DNA of 64,000 bases from an uncultured Selenomonas sp. (GTDB lineage Bacteria > Bacillota > Negativicutes > Selenomonadales > Selenomonadaceae), in assembly GCA_905372355.1 (NCBI GenBank), contig CAJPOT010000007.1:1-64000 (forward strand). The letters run 5' to 3'. Positions 24,977 to 34,024 of this stretch are shown piece after piece (position 1 is the stretch's first letter; each line of letters starts with the position of its first letter). The translations under genes and the position numbers were made by a program. The notes below the pieces were generated by a model. That model had not been told where the DNA came from, searched no databases, and saw only the letters and a list, made by a program, of their open reading frames with translations.

Positions 24977-26092
24977 TTATAATTCTACAACCTTGCAGCG
25001 ATATTGTCCATCGTGCGCGGGGATATGGCCGACTTTATTTTCATACTCGTGCAGAAGTTCCTCCGCATAGCGCAGCACTTCCTTGACGGGGATGTTCTTC
25101 ATGCACGCCATATTTTCTGCCCCCGCTCTCGGACATTCGTGCTTGCCGCACGGATGGCAGGCTTCGGGCGTCTTCAAGAGAATGTCCTTGGCGTCGTAGG
25201 GGTAAAACCCTGGCACGGGGCTTGCGCCGAACATCGTGACGATGGGCACGTTCATCGCGACGCCGACGTGCATGGGGCCGGAATCCGTCGTAATGAAGAG
25301 CGCACACTTCTTGAGGAGCGCTGCAAGTTCTGCGAGCGTGACGCGCCCCGTGAAGGTCTGCAGCATCGCATGATCGCCATGGCGCATCTTGGCACGGCAG
25401 GCGCGGACGAGTTCTTCATCCATCGGGCCTCCGAAGAAGGCGACTCCATAACCCTTTTCCAGAAAGTAATCGGCGGTTTGCGCAAAATAATCGTCAATCC
25501 AGCGCTTCGTCTTCCAACTCGCACCGATGTTCAAGGCGATAACCTTCGCTCCCACAGAAAAGGCGTCCTGCCAGAGCTTCGCAGCGCTTTCTGTCGCGCC
25601 TTCGGGCAGCCACATCTCTAAGCCGCCATCGTCGATACGCTCGATGCCGACGGCTTCTTGCAGCACATCGAAGTGGGAATGGATCTGGTGCTTGACCGCT
25701 TTCTTGTTTTCCATAACCTTGTCAAAGAAGGCGGAAAAGATGGGCTTTGCGTAGCCGACGATGCGCCCTGCGCCCGAGAAGGCCGCGAGCGCCGAAGCGC
25801 GCTCGTTGCGGTGCAGGTTGATGACGAGGTCGAAATGCTCGCGGCGAACGCGGCGGATAAAGCGCAAAAAAGCGAGCGGATGATTATCCGCTCCCTTCTT
25901 GTCGAGCAAAAGACAGCCGTCGATATGCTTGTTGCAGACGACGAGATCGGCGAGCTTCTTGTCTGCGAGAAGCGTGATGCGCGCCTTCGGGAAGTTCGTC
26001 CGAAGCGTTCGGAGAACGGGCGTCACGAGCATGAGGTCGCCGATGTGCATGAGGTTGATGACGAGGATGTTGTCGTAGTTTTTCTGCTGCAT
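24977..26092 (-). CDS. LPS heptosyltransferase, family 9 (WaaF-like)
   Basis: 371 residues of glycosyltransferase family 9. N-terminal ILVINLMHIGDLMLVTPVLRTLRTNFPKARITLLAD; donor-site motif LAALLKKCALFITTDSGPMHVGVAMNVPIVTMFGASP. A C-terminal cysteine cluster (CHPCGKHECPRAGAENMACM) is typical of GT9 enzymes in this lineage. It should transfer L,D-heptose from ADP-heptose to the LPS core; which heptose cannot be told from sequence alone, though the overall form resembles heptosyltransferase II. AAGGAAG precedes the ATG. It lies between the second GT9 gene and the rfaE1 copy in the heptose run. Confidence 0.88.
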   Translation of the reverse strand: MQQKNYDNILVINLMHIGDLMLVTPVLRTLRTNFPKARITLLADKKLADLVVCNKHIDGCLLLDKKGADNHPLAFLRFIRRVRREHFDLVINLHRNERASALAAFSGAGRIVGYAKPIFSAFFDKVMENKKAVKHQIHSHFDVLQEAVGIERIDDGGLEMWLPEGATESAAKLWQDAFSVGAKVIALNIGASWKTKRWIDDYFAQTADYFLEKGYGVAFFGGPMDEELVRACRAKMRHGDHAMLQTFTGRVTLAELAALLKKCALFITTDSGPMHVGVAMNVPIVTMFGASPVPGFYPYDAKDILLKTPEACHPCGKHECPRAGAENMACMKNIPVKEVLRYAEELLHEYENKVGHIPAHDGQYRCKVVEL

Positions 26093-26156
26093 AGAATGCT
26101 TCCTTATGATGACTGGCGGCAGACAAAAAACTCCTTTTCGTCTGCCATTACTGTTT

Positions 26157-27179
26157 TCACCGTGCCAGAACCTCCTGAATCTTCCCCTTTACTTCCTCGA
26201 CAGAGAGGATCGCGAGGCAGTCGAGTCCCTTGGGACATCTCCTCTTCCAGCACGCCTTGCAGGAGCGCGGGATCTCCATGGCGTTTTCCTGCTGTCCGTA
26301 AGGGCCATTGCGGTTAGCGTCGGTCGGGCCCATGAGCATGACCGTCTTCGTGCCGAGTCCTGCGGCGAGGTGGACAGGGCCAGTATCACCGCCGAGGACG
26401 AGGTCGGCACGCTTGAAGATGTGCGCGAGTTTCTTGAGGCTCGTGTGCCCGACGAGGTTGACGGGCGGCACTTCGGTGAGCGCCTCGATGTCACGCACGA
26501 GGCTTTCGTCGAGGCGACCGCCGCCGACGAGTACGGGGATGAGTTTCTCGCTGTAGAGCCAATCGGCGAGAACGGCGAAATACTTGACGGGCCAGCGTTT
26601 ATTCGGCCAGTTCGCGCCGATGGCGAGAACGGCGAAGCGGTTGTCTTCATGCACGCCCTCGGCGGCAAGCAGAGCGTCCGCCGAAGCGGCTTCCGCAGAG
26701 GAGACGGCAACGGGAAAACGCACCTCATCAACGCGGCAGCCAAGGGCGCGCGCGACGTCGAGGTAGCGCTCGACGATGTGCCCCGAGGCGTGTGCCCCCT
26801 TGATAGGGTGGCTCACATAGGCAGAGCCTTCGCGCATGTTCGCCGTGCCAAGACGCAGTTTCGCACCCGATTGTGCGACAATTGCCGCCGACTTGAAAAG
26901 TCCCTGCAGGTCGAGCGCCGCATCGTACTTTCTCGCGCGAAGCTCATGGCGGAAGGGCCGGAACTCTTCGAGGAAGCCGCGCACGGTGCGAAAACGCTTC
27001 TTTTCAAAGAGGATGATGTTGTCAATGAAGGGATTGCCCTCCAGAATGCCGTAAGCCGTCGGCTCGACGACCCACGTCAGATGTGCGTCCGGAAACGTCT
27101 CCTTGACAGCATAGGAGACGGGAAGCGCATGGATGACGTCGCCGATGGCGCTGAGTTTGACGACGAGGATGTTTTTCAT
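26157..27179 (-). CDS. LPS heptosyltransferase, family 9 (WaaC-like)
   Basis: 340 residues of GT9. It starts MKNILVVKLSAIGDVIHALPVSYAVKETFPDAHLTWVVEP, the form usual for heptosyltransferase I, and has LAHIFKRADLVLGGDTGPVHLAAGLGTKTVMLMGPTDANRNGPYG as donor motif (GGDTGPxHLA). A short cysteine-containing section (CKACWKRRCPKGLDCL) follows. It probably adds the first heptose to Kdo-lipid A; this assignment rests on the motif form. It is 33 bases downstream of rfaE2 and 64 bases upstream of the other GT9, in one run. Confidence 0.88.
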   Translation of the reverse strand: MKNILVVKLSAIGDVIHALPVSYAVKETFPDAHLTWVVEPTAYGILEGNPFIDNIILFEKKRFRTVRGFLEEFRPFRHELRARKYDAALDLQGLFKSAAIVAQSGAKLRLGTANMREGSAYVSHPIKGAHASGHIVERYLDVARALGCRVDEVRFPVAVSSAEAASADALLAAEGVHEDNRFAVLAIGANWPNKRWPVKYFAVLADWLYSEKLIPVLVGGGRLDESLVRDIEALTEVPPVNLVGHTSLKKLAHIFKRADLVLGGDTGPVHLAAGLGTKTVMLMGPTDANRNGPYGQQENAMEIPRSCKACWKRRCPKGLDCLAILSVEEVKGKIQEVLAR

Positions 27180-27212
27180 GCAGCTTCCCGCCTTTCTCCT
27201 GCAAGCCTGTTT

Positions 27213-27677
27213 CTATCTCTGATGAATCTTCTCGATGATCTTCGTCGTCGAGCGTCCGGGCACGAGGTCGATGAAATGCACCTCACCGCCGTATTTTTCA
27301 ACAATCTTCGCCTCAGGCAAAGTCTCGCGCGTGTAGTCGCCGCCCTTGGCGTAAACAGCAGGACGCACCTTCTCTATGAGCATTTCCGCCGTCGGCTCGT
27401 CGAAGAGCACGACGTAGTCGACGGCGACGAGCGCACCCACGACTGCCGCACGATCAAGCTCCGTGTTGACAGGGCGCGTCTCGCCCTTCAATCGGCGCAC
27501 GGAGGCGTCGGTATTAAGTCCGAGCACGAGGCAGTCGCCCAAGGCACGCGCCGCCTCCAAATAACGCACATGACCTGCATGCAGGATGTCGAAGCAGCCG
27601 TTCGTGAAGACGACGCGCTGCCCCGCTTCGCGCAGCGTTGCGCAGAAGTCCTCGATCCTTTCCTTCGGTATCAGCAT
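27213..27677 (-). CDS. rfaE2: D-glycero-beta-D-manno-heptose 1-phosphate adenylyltransferase RfaE2
   Basis: 154-residue cytidylyltransferase-fold enzyme equivalent to the C-terminal half of HldE. The nucleotide-binding motif is [22 protein letters not shown], with the HxGH signature, followed by [22 protein letters not shown] and [12 protein letters not shown]. It transfers AMP from ATP to heptose 1-phosphate. In Proteobacteria the kinase and adenylyltransferase are fused; here they are separate genes, the kinase ending 18 bases upstream. GGGGGG precedes the ATG. Confidence 0.95.
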   Translation of the reverse strand: MLIPKERIEDFCATLREAGQRVVFTNGCFDILHAGHVRYLEAARALGDCLVLGLNTDASVRRLKGETRPVNTELDRAAVVGALVAVDYVVLFDEPTAEMLIEKVRPAVYAKGGDYTRETLPEAKIVEKYGGEVHFIDLVPGRSTTKIIEKIHQR

Positions 27678-27695
27678 GTGAATCCCCCCAAGATT

Positions 27696-28703
27696 TCAGA
27701 CGGAAAGCTCCCGCACCTTCCTCATAAGTTCCGCTGCACTGACCGTCGCCGTGCCGAACTTCCGCACGGCGATACCTGAGGCGATGTTCGACAGCTGCGC
27801 CGCCGCGAGCGGCAAGGCGCCGCCCGCGAGCGCGAGGATAAACGCCGCGACGCACGTATCACCCGCGCCTGAGACATCGTAAACTTCGCTCTTGTCCGAC
27901 ACAGGAATCTCATGCCTTGCACCATCGGCAAGAAAGAGCATCATGCCCTTTTCGCCGCGCGTGATGAGCGCCCCTTTCGCACCGAGTTCGGCGATGAGCT
28001 CGCGTGCCGCCTCTTCGAGCGCATCTTTCGTATCGAATTGACGCTCGAAGGCGGCGGCAAGCTCTGCGTCGTTCTGTTTCACATAGTCGACGCCCGAGAA
28101 AGATCGCACGCTGTAGCGCGAATCAACGATCGTCGGGACGCCGCGCCCGCGGCAGGCAACGAGAAGCCGCTCGCGAATTCCCTGCGTGATCGTACCCGAG
28201 CCGTAGTCGCTCAAGACGACGGCATCGACGTGCGCCAACGCCTGCAAGAGCCGCTCTTCCAACTCCTCTGCCAGTGCAGAGGAAAGCGGCTCACGGCTCT
28301 CCTTGTCGATGCGCACGATCTGCTGGCTGACCGTTGCCCTGCCGCCCGCGATGACGCGCGTCTTAGAAATCGTCGGTCGTTCAGAAGTAGTCAGAAGTCC
28401 CGCCGTATCGACACCCGCATGAGAGAGCACCGAAGAAATTCCCGCACCGCCCGCATCTTCGCCCAAGATGCCGAAGGTGCATACCGCGCCGCCCAAAGTC
28501 GCAGCGTTGTGCGCGACATTCGCCGCACCGCCAGCGACGACACGCTCGCCCATCTCCTCCAAGACGAGCACGGGCGCCTCCCTTGATATGCGCGAAATGC
28601 GCCCGTCGATGTAGATGTCGGCGACCATATCGCCGAGAATCAAGACGCGTGTGCCCCTCAGGCATTCTGCCGCCGCTACCAGATCTTTTGCCGATGCTGC
28701 CAT
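27696..28703 (-). CDS. rfaE1: Heptose-7-phosphate kinase RfaE1-like, second copy (PfkB family)
   Basis: 335-residue PfkB-family kinase. Signature regions: LILGDMVADIYIDGRISRISREAPVLVLEE, GGAANVAHNAATLGG, VVLSDYGSGTI, and VYDVSGAGDTCVAAFILALAGG. Compared with the copy at 23947, the HldE signature is altered (SREAPVLVLEE in place of SPEAPVPINHI), so substrate preference may differ. It lies immediately upstream of rfaE2, reproducing the order of the fused HldE protein, which argues that this pair is also functional. The ATG at 28703 has GAGGAG seven bases upstream; a GTG two codons earlier is unlikely. Confidence 0.88.
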   Translation of the reverse strand: MAASAKDLVAAAECLRGTRVLILGDMVADIYIDGRISRISREAPVLVLEEMGERVVAGGAANVAHNAATLGGAVCTFGILGEDAGGAGISSVLSHAGVDTAGLLTTSERPTISKTRVIAGGRATVSQQIVRIDKESREPLSSALAEELEERLLQALAHVDAVVLSDYGSGTITQGIRERLLVACRGRGVPTIVDSRYSVRSFSGVDYVKQNDAELAAAFERQFDTKDALEEAARELIAELGAKGALITRGEKGMMLFLADGARHEIPVSDKSEVYDVSGAGDTCVAAFILALAGGALPLAAAQLSNIASGIAVRKFGTATVSAAELMRKVRELSV

Positions 28704-28719
28704 TCCCACACTCCTCTGC

Positions 28720-30273
28720 TCACCACGGCGTGAAGTTCAACCGGATGCTCCAACTGTCGCGCTTCGCACGGTAGCGCGTGACGAGCTGCACACAATGCAT
28801 ATCATGATACCAATAATAGTCGACGTCACCCAACGTGTGTCGGTCGATGTCATACGCCGTACCACAGACGAAACGGTCGCGCTCCGTCAGCTGATAGCTG
28901 AATCCTGCATAGAGCGCACGATGGTAATCCGCCACATCGTAGTAGAAGAGAGAATTCCCTGCATAGATCTGTGCGTAACTGTACTTTCCATAGGCCGCCA
29001 ACCGGTCGTTGAACTTCTTCACGAGCGTAGCCGACCAACTGAACCCCGAGATCTTCGATCGATCGTACGATTCCTTCGTCACGGAATAATCCGCCGCAAA
29101 CGAAAGCGCCGCCCCGTTCCCCAAGGGAATCGGATCGTGGTAGACACCGATCTTTCCATAGGTGTGCGTACTCTTGATCCCGTCGTTGTACCAGCGTCCG
29201 TGGTCTGCTTCGATGCCCCAGCCGATCGGCGCATCCTTGAAATGGTAGCCAAACTCGTAATGCAGGCTTGGCTCACGGCGAATCCACCTGTCATCGTTGT
29301 CCTGCCAATAGCCATACTGCAGGCTCAGCGTCCCATAGCGCCCACCATAGCGAAGTTCCGCCCTGCCATGCACGCCTTCCTTCGTCGATACCAAAAGCGT
29401 CGGGATGAAGTCTAGACGATTCGCCACAGGAAACGCGAAATCCTGCTCGATAATGAGCCCGTCCGACTTCGTGTACCTCACCGAAGGGAAGGGCGGCGCC
29501 TCCTCGTGCCCGGGACGGAGGTCTGCCGTATACTTGTCGCGATGACCGACACGCGTCTTCTTGAGCCAAAGATCGCTGTTGTAGAAGACGATCTTATCGT
29601 TCGGATAAATCTCAATGCGCTCGGCACTCACGCTGTAGTCTGGCGTCTTCGCATGACATTTCGTCGCGCGACCCTCGTGGATGATGACCTTGTCGGGATA
29701 GACCTCGATGCGCTTGCCTGAGACGTACTGATGGTTAACCTTTCCCGAAGCATCCTCGATCTTGCCGATGCCCGTGCCGTAGTTGTAGGAGAGCTTCCAG
29801 CCACGAACATCCACTTGCGCCATGTCCGGCGTCACCTGCAGTATGTGCGCCTCGTTCTCGACGACCACGTCCTGCGTGAGAGCGTTTCCCTTGATCTCAT
29901 CGGAAAGCACGCGGCGATTGTCGATCTCCGTGACCTTCACGCTGCCTCGCGCGAAGAATTCGCCCGTCACCTGATCATAAAACAGCTCGTCGCCCTCGAA
30001 AGCCGTGGGCAAAGGCTTCAGGTGGGCTTCCATGGGCTGGCGCAGATGTGCCTGCATCGCTGCCGTATCTCGGACGAGCTGTTCCTGCGCTTCCGACAAG
30101 CGATTCTCCCTTGCCGCACGCCGCTCGTTTTCGATGTAGTCGAGGACATCCGCCGCCGTATCTGTCGACGAATGGTACTCCGCAAACGCCACCGAAGGCA
30201 GACAGGACGTCGCAAAAACTGCGGCCAAAAAGGCGCTCTTTCGAGGAAAATCGCGCCGAACCATCATCTTCAT
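28720..30273 (-). CDS. LptD-like outer-membrane LPS assembly protein (short form)
   Basis: 517 residues with a signal peptide (RRDFPRKSAFLAAVFATSCLPSVAFA). Residues about 75-230 form an OstA/LptA-like beta-jellyroll region (DELFYDQVTGEFFARGSVKVTEIDNRRVLSDEIKG and the recurring IEVYPDKVIIHEG / IEIYPNDKIVFYN). The remainder is a predicted outer-membrane barrel with alternating aromatic strands, ending RDSWSIRLNFTPW with a C-terminal aromatic residue. Proteobacterial LptD is near 780 residues, so this is a compact version, as seen in Negativicutes. Position at the head of the heptose operon fits a role in LPS delivery to the outer membrane. The start at 30273 follows GAGAGGA; an upstream GTG is inferior. 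Confidence 0.82.
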   Translation of the reverse strand: MKMMVRRDFPRKSAFLAAVFATSCLPSVAFAEYHSSTDTAADVLDYIENERRAARENRLSEAQEQLVRDTAAMQAHLRQPMEAHLKPLPTAFEGDELFYDQVTGEFFARGSVKVTEIDNRRVLSDEIKGNALTQDVVVENEAHILQVTPDMAQVDVRGWKLSYNYGTGIGKIEDASGKVNHQYVSGKRIEVYPDKVIIHEGRATKCHAKTPDYSVSAERIEIYPNDKIVFYNSDLWLKKTRVGHRDKYTADLRPGHEEAPPFPSVRYTKSDGLIIEQDFAFPVANRLDFIPTLLVSTKEGVHGRAELRYGGRYGTLSLQYGYWQDNDDRWIRREPSLHYEFGYHFKDAPIGWGIEADHGRWYNDGIKSTHTYGKIGVYHDPIPLGNGAALSFAADYSVTKESYDRSKISGFSWSATLVKKFNDRLAAYGKYSYAQIYAGNSLFYYDVADYHRALYAGFSYQLTERDRFVCGTAYDIDRHTLGDVDYYWYHDMHCVQLVTRYRAKRDSWSIRLNFTPW

Positions 30274-30284
30274 GAAATTTCCTC

Positions 30285-31205
30285 TCACTTTTCCGTCGTC
30301 GGTATCGCATAGAGGACGGTCTCATCCTGCGTCTGGATGAAGAGCTCCGTCCCTTCCGGCAATTCGATATTCTTCCCCTTGACGAACGCGCCACCGATGA
30401 TGCCAATCGGCCCTAAGAGCAGCATACCCGCAACACTCGCGCCGGCAGCCATGGCATAGCTCTTCATCTCCTGCTTCGATTCCTCGCCGACGAACGTCTT
30501 TACCTCAGTGCCGTCCATCGCCTTCGTCGTATGGAAGTCTACATCGATCTCCGCATCGCGGCCGAAGTTGCGCGCCTGCGTGACCTTTTTCACTGTGCCC
30601 ACGCCTGGCTGCCCCTTGGCGAATACGAGCATACCACCCTGCACGACATCCTCCGCGACCTTGTAGCGGATGGTATCTCCCGCCTTGAGGTTCTTCGCAT
30701 TGACCTCCTGCGTCAAGGCGATCTTGATCACAGTGTTCTTCGGCACGGTCACCTGCTCAAGCGGCACGCTGTAGCCTCCGAAAGCCGCCGTTCCGAGATC
30801 CTGGATGCGCTTCTTGTAAGTGCCTGCGCTCGTCTTTCCTGCGACCGCCATCTCCATCTCCGTCACGCGCTTATCCACCGCCTTGGGGCTGACCTCGTGC
30901 ATGAGTCCCCATTCGACGGCATTGAGCTGCGTCAAGAGGCCGGGCCCTGTCGTGTTGTCGTAGATGTCATCGTAGACGATATTGACGCGGTCGAGCATGG
31001 ATCCTTTGTTGTGTTTGCCGAGATAGTCCTTCTCCAAATGATTGATGCGGTCGAGGAACGCGCCCGTCTGCTCCGCGCCCCACGTCTCCGTCTCAACGGC
31101 AGCAAGCTTTCCCTGCACCGTCTCCTCTGCGGCGCTCGCCATGCCGACTTGTGTCACAAAAAGCGCGGCGCAAAGAGTCGTGCTCATGATTTTTTTCAAG
31201 AACAT
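30285..31205 (-). CDS. Exported protein of unknown function at the head of the LPS operon
   Basis: 306 residues, family not recognised. It has a signal peptide (KKIMSTTLCAALFVTQVGMASA), and then a helical region with repeated segments of the type DRINHLEKDYLGK, DRVNIVYDDIYD and KRVTEMEMAVAGK. A beta-rich middle (VPKNTVIKIALTQEVNAKNLKAGDTIRYKVAEDVV) resembles a G5/SH3-like periplasmic domain. A short glycine-rich hydrophobic section (AAGASVAGMLLLGPIGIIGGAFVKG) could sit in a membrane. It ends 11 bases before lptD. Periplasmic or outer-membrane location and a role in envelope assembly are inferred from its position. It is probably restricted to Negativicutes. Confidence 0.7.
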   Translation of the reverse strand: MFLKKIMSTTLCAALFVTQVGMASAAEETVQGKLAAVETETWGAEQTGAFLDRINHLEKDYLGKHNKGSMLDRVNIVYDDIYDNTTGPGLLTQLNAVEWGLMHEVSPKAVDKRVTEMEMAVAGKTSAGTYKKRIQDLGTAAFGGYSVPLEQVTVPKNTVIKIALTQEVNAKNLKAGDTIRYKVAEDVVQGGMLVFAKGQPGVGTVKKVTQARNFGRDAEIDVDFHTTKAMDGTEVKTFVGEESKQEMKSYAMAAGASVAGMLLLGPIGIIGGAFVKGKNIELPEGTELFIQTQDETVLYAIPTTEK

Positions 31206-31598
31206 GGAAGTTCCTCCTTTATGACAAACATAGTTTTCCCTACGAAATAGAATTTCTCTTATGCCTTATTCTGCAAACAGCGGGGAAATCCTCCCTTAAA
31301 AGTCCACTAAACTCGGATAAGCGCGTATCCCTCCGTCGAAAGACGATCGACACATTCCCTTGCATTTTCCCACCTGATATGCTATCTTAAGAGTCGCGAA
31401 GATGATATCCTCAGGGAATCGTACTTCGCTGTATTTACCGTGCAGGCGCGAGCGACGCCCGCCCTGCTTCACGCCCTGCCACAAATGAATACCGCAGCGG
31501 TAAACATCTGCTTAGATCCCTCGGGACTGAGACAGCAAGGTTTCGCACAAGATTACAGCGCACACGGTACATAGCCGTGACGGTTCTGCATGCATTTC
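31206..31598 (+). other. Divergent intergenic region and leader of the pantothenate operon
   Basis: No coding frame of substance. The left side should hold the minus-strand promoter of the exported protein gene. The right end (about 31540-31598) is a probable transcribed leader with a small hairpin (CACGG-TACATAG-CCGTG, 31563-31579) and the palindrome TGCATGCA (about 31588), directly before the terminator at 31599. Confidence 0.45.
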
Positions 31599-31631
31599 GG
31601 CCTTTCTGTCTTTTGGCAGGAAGGCTTTTTT
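31599..31631 (+). terminator. Hairpin terminator directly before the ribosome binding site of the BASS transporter (candidate attenuator)
   Basis: Stem GCCTTTCTG/CAGGAAGGC with an 8-base loop and six T, ending four bases before the GGGAGG of the next gene. No plus-strand gene lies upstream, so the terminator most likely regulates the downstream operon by attenuation. Confidence 0.6.
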
Positions 31632-31647
31632 GATGGGAGGAATCCAT

Positions 31648-32598
31648 TTGCAAAACATCGGCCGCTTCATCGTCAAGAACATGGTCTGGCTCGTCGTTCT
31701 CGTCGGCGCGGCGGGTGCGGTCTTTCCTGCGTCGCTCTCTTGGATTGCGCCGCAGGTGCCGCTTCTCCTTGGGATCGTCATGTTCGGCATGGGCATGACG
31801 ATCGAGCTCAAAGACTTTCGCCATCTGGTGTGTCACCCGTGGGATGTGGGCATCGGCGTACTCGCACAGTTTACCATCATGCCGCTCGTCGCCTATCTCC
31901 TTACCCAAGCGTTTTCCCTGTCGCCCGATCTTGCCGTCGGCGTAATTCTCGTCGGCACCTGCCCAGGAGGCACAGCGTCAAACGTCATCACCTACCTTGC
32001 CAAAGGCGACGTAGCCCTGTCGGTCACCATGACTATGGCGACGACGCTTCTCGCCCCCTTCATCACACCGTTTCTGACTCTCCTTTTAGCGGGTGAAGAG
32101 ATCGCTGTCAATGCTCCCGCAATGATGCTTTCCATCGCCGAAATGGTGCTCCTGCCCGTCCTCCTGGGCGCGGCACTCAACCATTTCTTCCGCCGTCGTG
32201 TCGCGTACGCGCTGACGGTTCTGCCGCTCATCTCCGCCCTGCTCGTCGCCCTCTTGGTCGGCGTTGTCGTCTCCATGAGCGCACCGCGCCTCACCGAAGT
32301 CGGGGCACTCGTCGCCCTCGCCGTCGTCCTGCACAACGGATTCGGGCTCGTACTCGGCTACGCACTCGCCGGGCTGCTTGGACTTTCTGCAGCGAAACGA
32401 CGCGCCATCGGCATCGAAGTCGGCATGCAGAACTCTGGCATGGCGGCATCGCTCGCGCTCCTCTACTTCAATCCCGCCGCCGCGATTCCCGCGGCGCTCT
32501 TCAGCGTCTGGCACAACATCTCCGGCTCGCTTGCAGCGAACTGGTTCACGCGCCATGATGCCGACGAAAGCGAGATTTCCGCCGATGTTTCCCTCTGA
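31648..32598 (+). CDS. Bile acid:sodium symporter (BASS) family transporter, probable pantoate/ketopantoate carrier
   Basis: 316-residue membrane protein with nine to ten spans of the BASS family. Motifs: LLLGIVMFGMGMTIELKDF, FTIMPLVAYLL, VGVILVGTCPGGTASNVITYLAKGDVALSVTMT (crossing-helix region) and GIEVGMQNSGMAASLALLYF. Relatives near pantothenate genes (PanS) transport ketopantoate or pantoate. Since panC and panD follow directly, the same substrate is inferred here. The start is a TTG at 31648 with GGGAGG seven bases before it; the longer frame would begin inside the terminator hairpin. panB is not in the window, which makes uptake of the panC substrate plausible. Confidence 0.83.
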   Translation: MQNIGRFIVKNMVWLVVLVGAAGAVFPASLSWIAPQVPLLLGIVMFGMGMTIELKDFRHLVCHPWDVGIGVLAQFTIMPLVAYLLTQAFSLSPDLAVGVILVGTCPGGTASNVITYLAKGDVALSVTMTMATTLLAPFITPFLTLLLAGEEIAVNAPAMMLSIAEMVLLPVLLGAALNHFFRRRVAYALTVLPLISALLVALLVGVVVSMSAPRLTEVGALVALAVVLHNGFGLVLGYALAGLLGLSAAKRRAIGIEVGMQNSGMAASLALLYFNPAAAIPAALFSVWHNISGSLAANWFTRHDADESEISADVSL

Positions 32599-32619
32599 TA
32601 AGCCACAGGAGGCAATCTG

Positions 32620-33480
32620 ATGAAAATCCTGACCACACCGAAAGAACTCCAAGCCTATGCGCAAAGCGTCAAGAACGCAAAGGAAACAATCGCCCTCGTA
32701 CCAACGATGGGAGCGCTCCACGCAGGCCACCTCTCACTCGTCGAAGCGGCGCGAAAGAGCGCCGACCGCGTCATCGTTTCCATCTTTGTCAACCCCGCGC
32801 AGTTCGGCCCAAACGAGGACTTCGCCGCCTACCCGCGCACCTTTAAAGCCGATGCAGAGAAGCTCGAAGCTGCGGGCGTCGACGCCGTCTTTCACCCCGC
32901 CCCCGAGGCGATGTACCCCTCAGGCTATGCGACCTATGTCGAGGTCACGGGCACGCTCACGGAAAAACTCTGCGGTGCGAAGCGTCCCGGGCACTTTCGC
33001 GGCGTGGCGACCGTCGTCTTGAAGCTCCTCTTGCTCTCGCACGCAGACTGGGCTTTCTTCGGACAAAAGGACGCGCAGCAGGTCGCCGTCCTGCGCCGCA
33101 TGGCCATGGACCTCGGCGTCGCGGCCGAGATCGTTATGGCGCCCATCGTGCGCGAAGCATCAGGCCTTGCGCTCAGCTCGCGCAACACCTACCTATCGCC
33201 CGATGAACGCACCGCCGCCCTCGTCCTCTCGCGCAGTCTGCGAGAAGCACGCGATGCCTACGAAACAGGCGAAAAGCGTACGAAAGTACTCAAGGAGATT
33301 ACCGCCGTTGAGCTTGCAAAAGAACCCTTGGCAAAGATCGACTATGTAGAGCTTTACTCCTTTCCGGAGCTTGAAGAAATCGAGACAATCGAGGCGCGCG
33401 CGCTCCTCGCCGTCGCTGTATACATCGGCAAGACGCGCCTCATCGACAATATCATCTTGGGGGAAGAAACATGTTGCTGA
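32620..33480 (+). CDS. panC: Pantothenate synthetase PanC (pantoate-beta-alanine ligase)
   Basis: 286 residues, normal length. Condenses pantoate and beta-alanine with ATP. Signature sequences: [20 protein letters not shown] (ATP-binding HxGH), [51 protein letters not shown], and [16 protein letters not shown] with the KMSKS-like loop. An AGGAGG precedes the ATG. It lies between the BASS transporter (21 bases before) and panD, which it overlaps by 10 bases, so the three genes form one operon, probably regulated by the leader terminator. Confidence 0.96.
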   Translation: MKILTTPKELQAYAQSVKNAKETIALVPTMGALHAGHLSLVEAARKSADRVIVSIFVNPAQFGPNEDFAAYPRTFKADAEKLEAAGVDAVFHPAPEAMYPSGYATYVEVTGTLTEKLCGAKRPGHFRGVATVVLKLLLLSHADWAFFGQKDAQQVAVLRRMAMDLGVAAEIVMAPIVREASGLALSSRNTYLSPDERTAALVLSRSLREARDAYETGEKRTKVLKEITAVELAKEPLAKIDYVELYSFPELEEIETIEARALLAVAVYIGKTRLIDNIILGEETCC

Positions 33481-33854
33481 ACTTGATGAAATCGAAAATC
33501 CATTGTGCAACCGTCACGGAAGCGAATCTCGCCTACATGGGCAGCATCACCATCGATGAAGCGCTCATGGAGGCAGCGCACATCCTGCCGCACGAACGTG
33601 TGCAAGTCGTCAACAACAACAACGGCGCACGCCTAGAAACGTATGTGATCAAGGGCGCACGCAACTCCGGCGTCGTATGCCTGAACGGAGCTGCCGCACG
33701 CTGCGTGCAGCCCGGCGATATCGTCATCATCATGTCATACGCCATGATGACCGAAGAAGAAGCGCGCGCCCACACTCCCATCGTCGTCATGCTCGACGAA
33801 AGAAATCAGCAGCGAGAAGTGCGCGGCGCAGAGGAGCACGGCACGATCGCATAG
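33471..33854 (+). CDS. panD: Aspartate 1-decarboxylase PanD
   Basis: 127-residue proenzyme that makes beta-alanine for Pan[30 protein letters not shown] contains the self-cleavage site Gly24-Ser25 that generates the pyruvoyl group. [27 protein letters not shown] and IIMSYAMM complete the family pattern. It overlaps panC by 10 bases and has GGGGGA before its ATG. A long perfect terminator hairpin ends the operon. Confidence 0.96.
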   Translation: MLLNLMKSKIHCATVTEANLAYMGSITIDEALMEAAHILPHERVQVVNNNNGARLETYVIKGARNSGVVCLNGAAARCVQPGDIVIIMSYAMMTEEEARAHTPIVVMLDERNQQREVRGAEEHGTIA

Positions 33855-33888
33855 CGAATGACGGCTGCGTGCCGCACCTTCTGAGCAG

Positions 33889-33933
33889 AAAACTCCCTGC
33901 GAGGACAAATCTTCCATCGCAGGGAGTTTTTCT
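33889..33933 (+). terminator. Rho-independent terminator of the pan operon
   Basis: Perfect 14-bp stem AAAACTCCCTGCGA/TCGCAGGGAGTTTT with a 14-base loop, continuing into a T-rich tail. Confidence 0.9.
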
Positions 33934-34024
33934 CTTTCAAATCCTTTACAAATCAAGGTAAGTTATGATACCATAAAGTTCGTTATTTTATATACTATTG
34001 TCCTTTGTCAATGGAGGGAATTTT

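Noticed and set aside
31435..31908. Minus-strand frame of 157 codons before the BASS transporter
   Set aside because: Overlaps the transporter start and the terminator; composition is low-complexity and charged, no homology.
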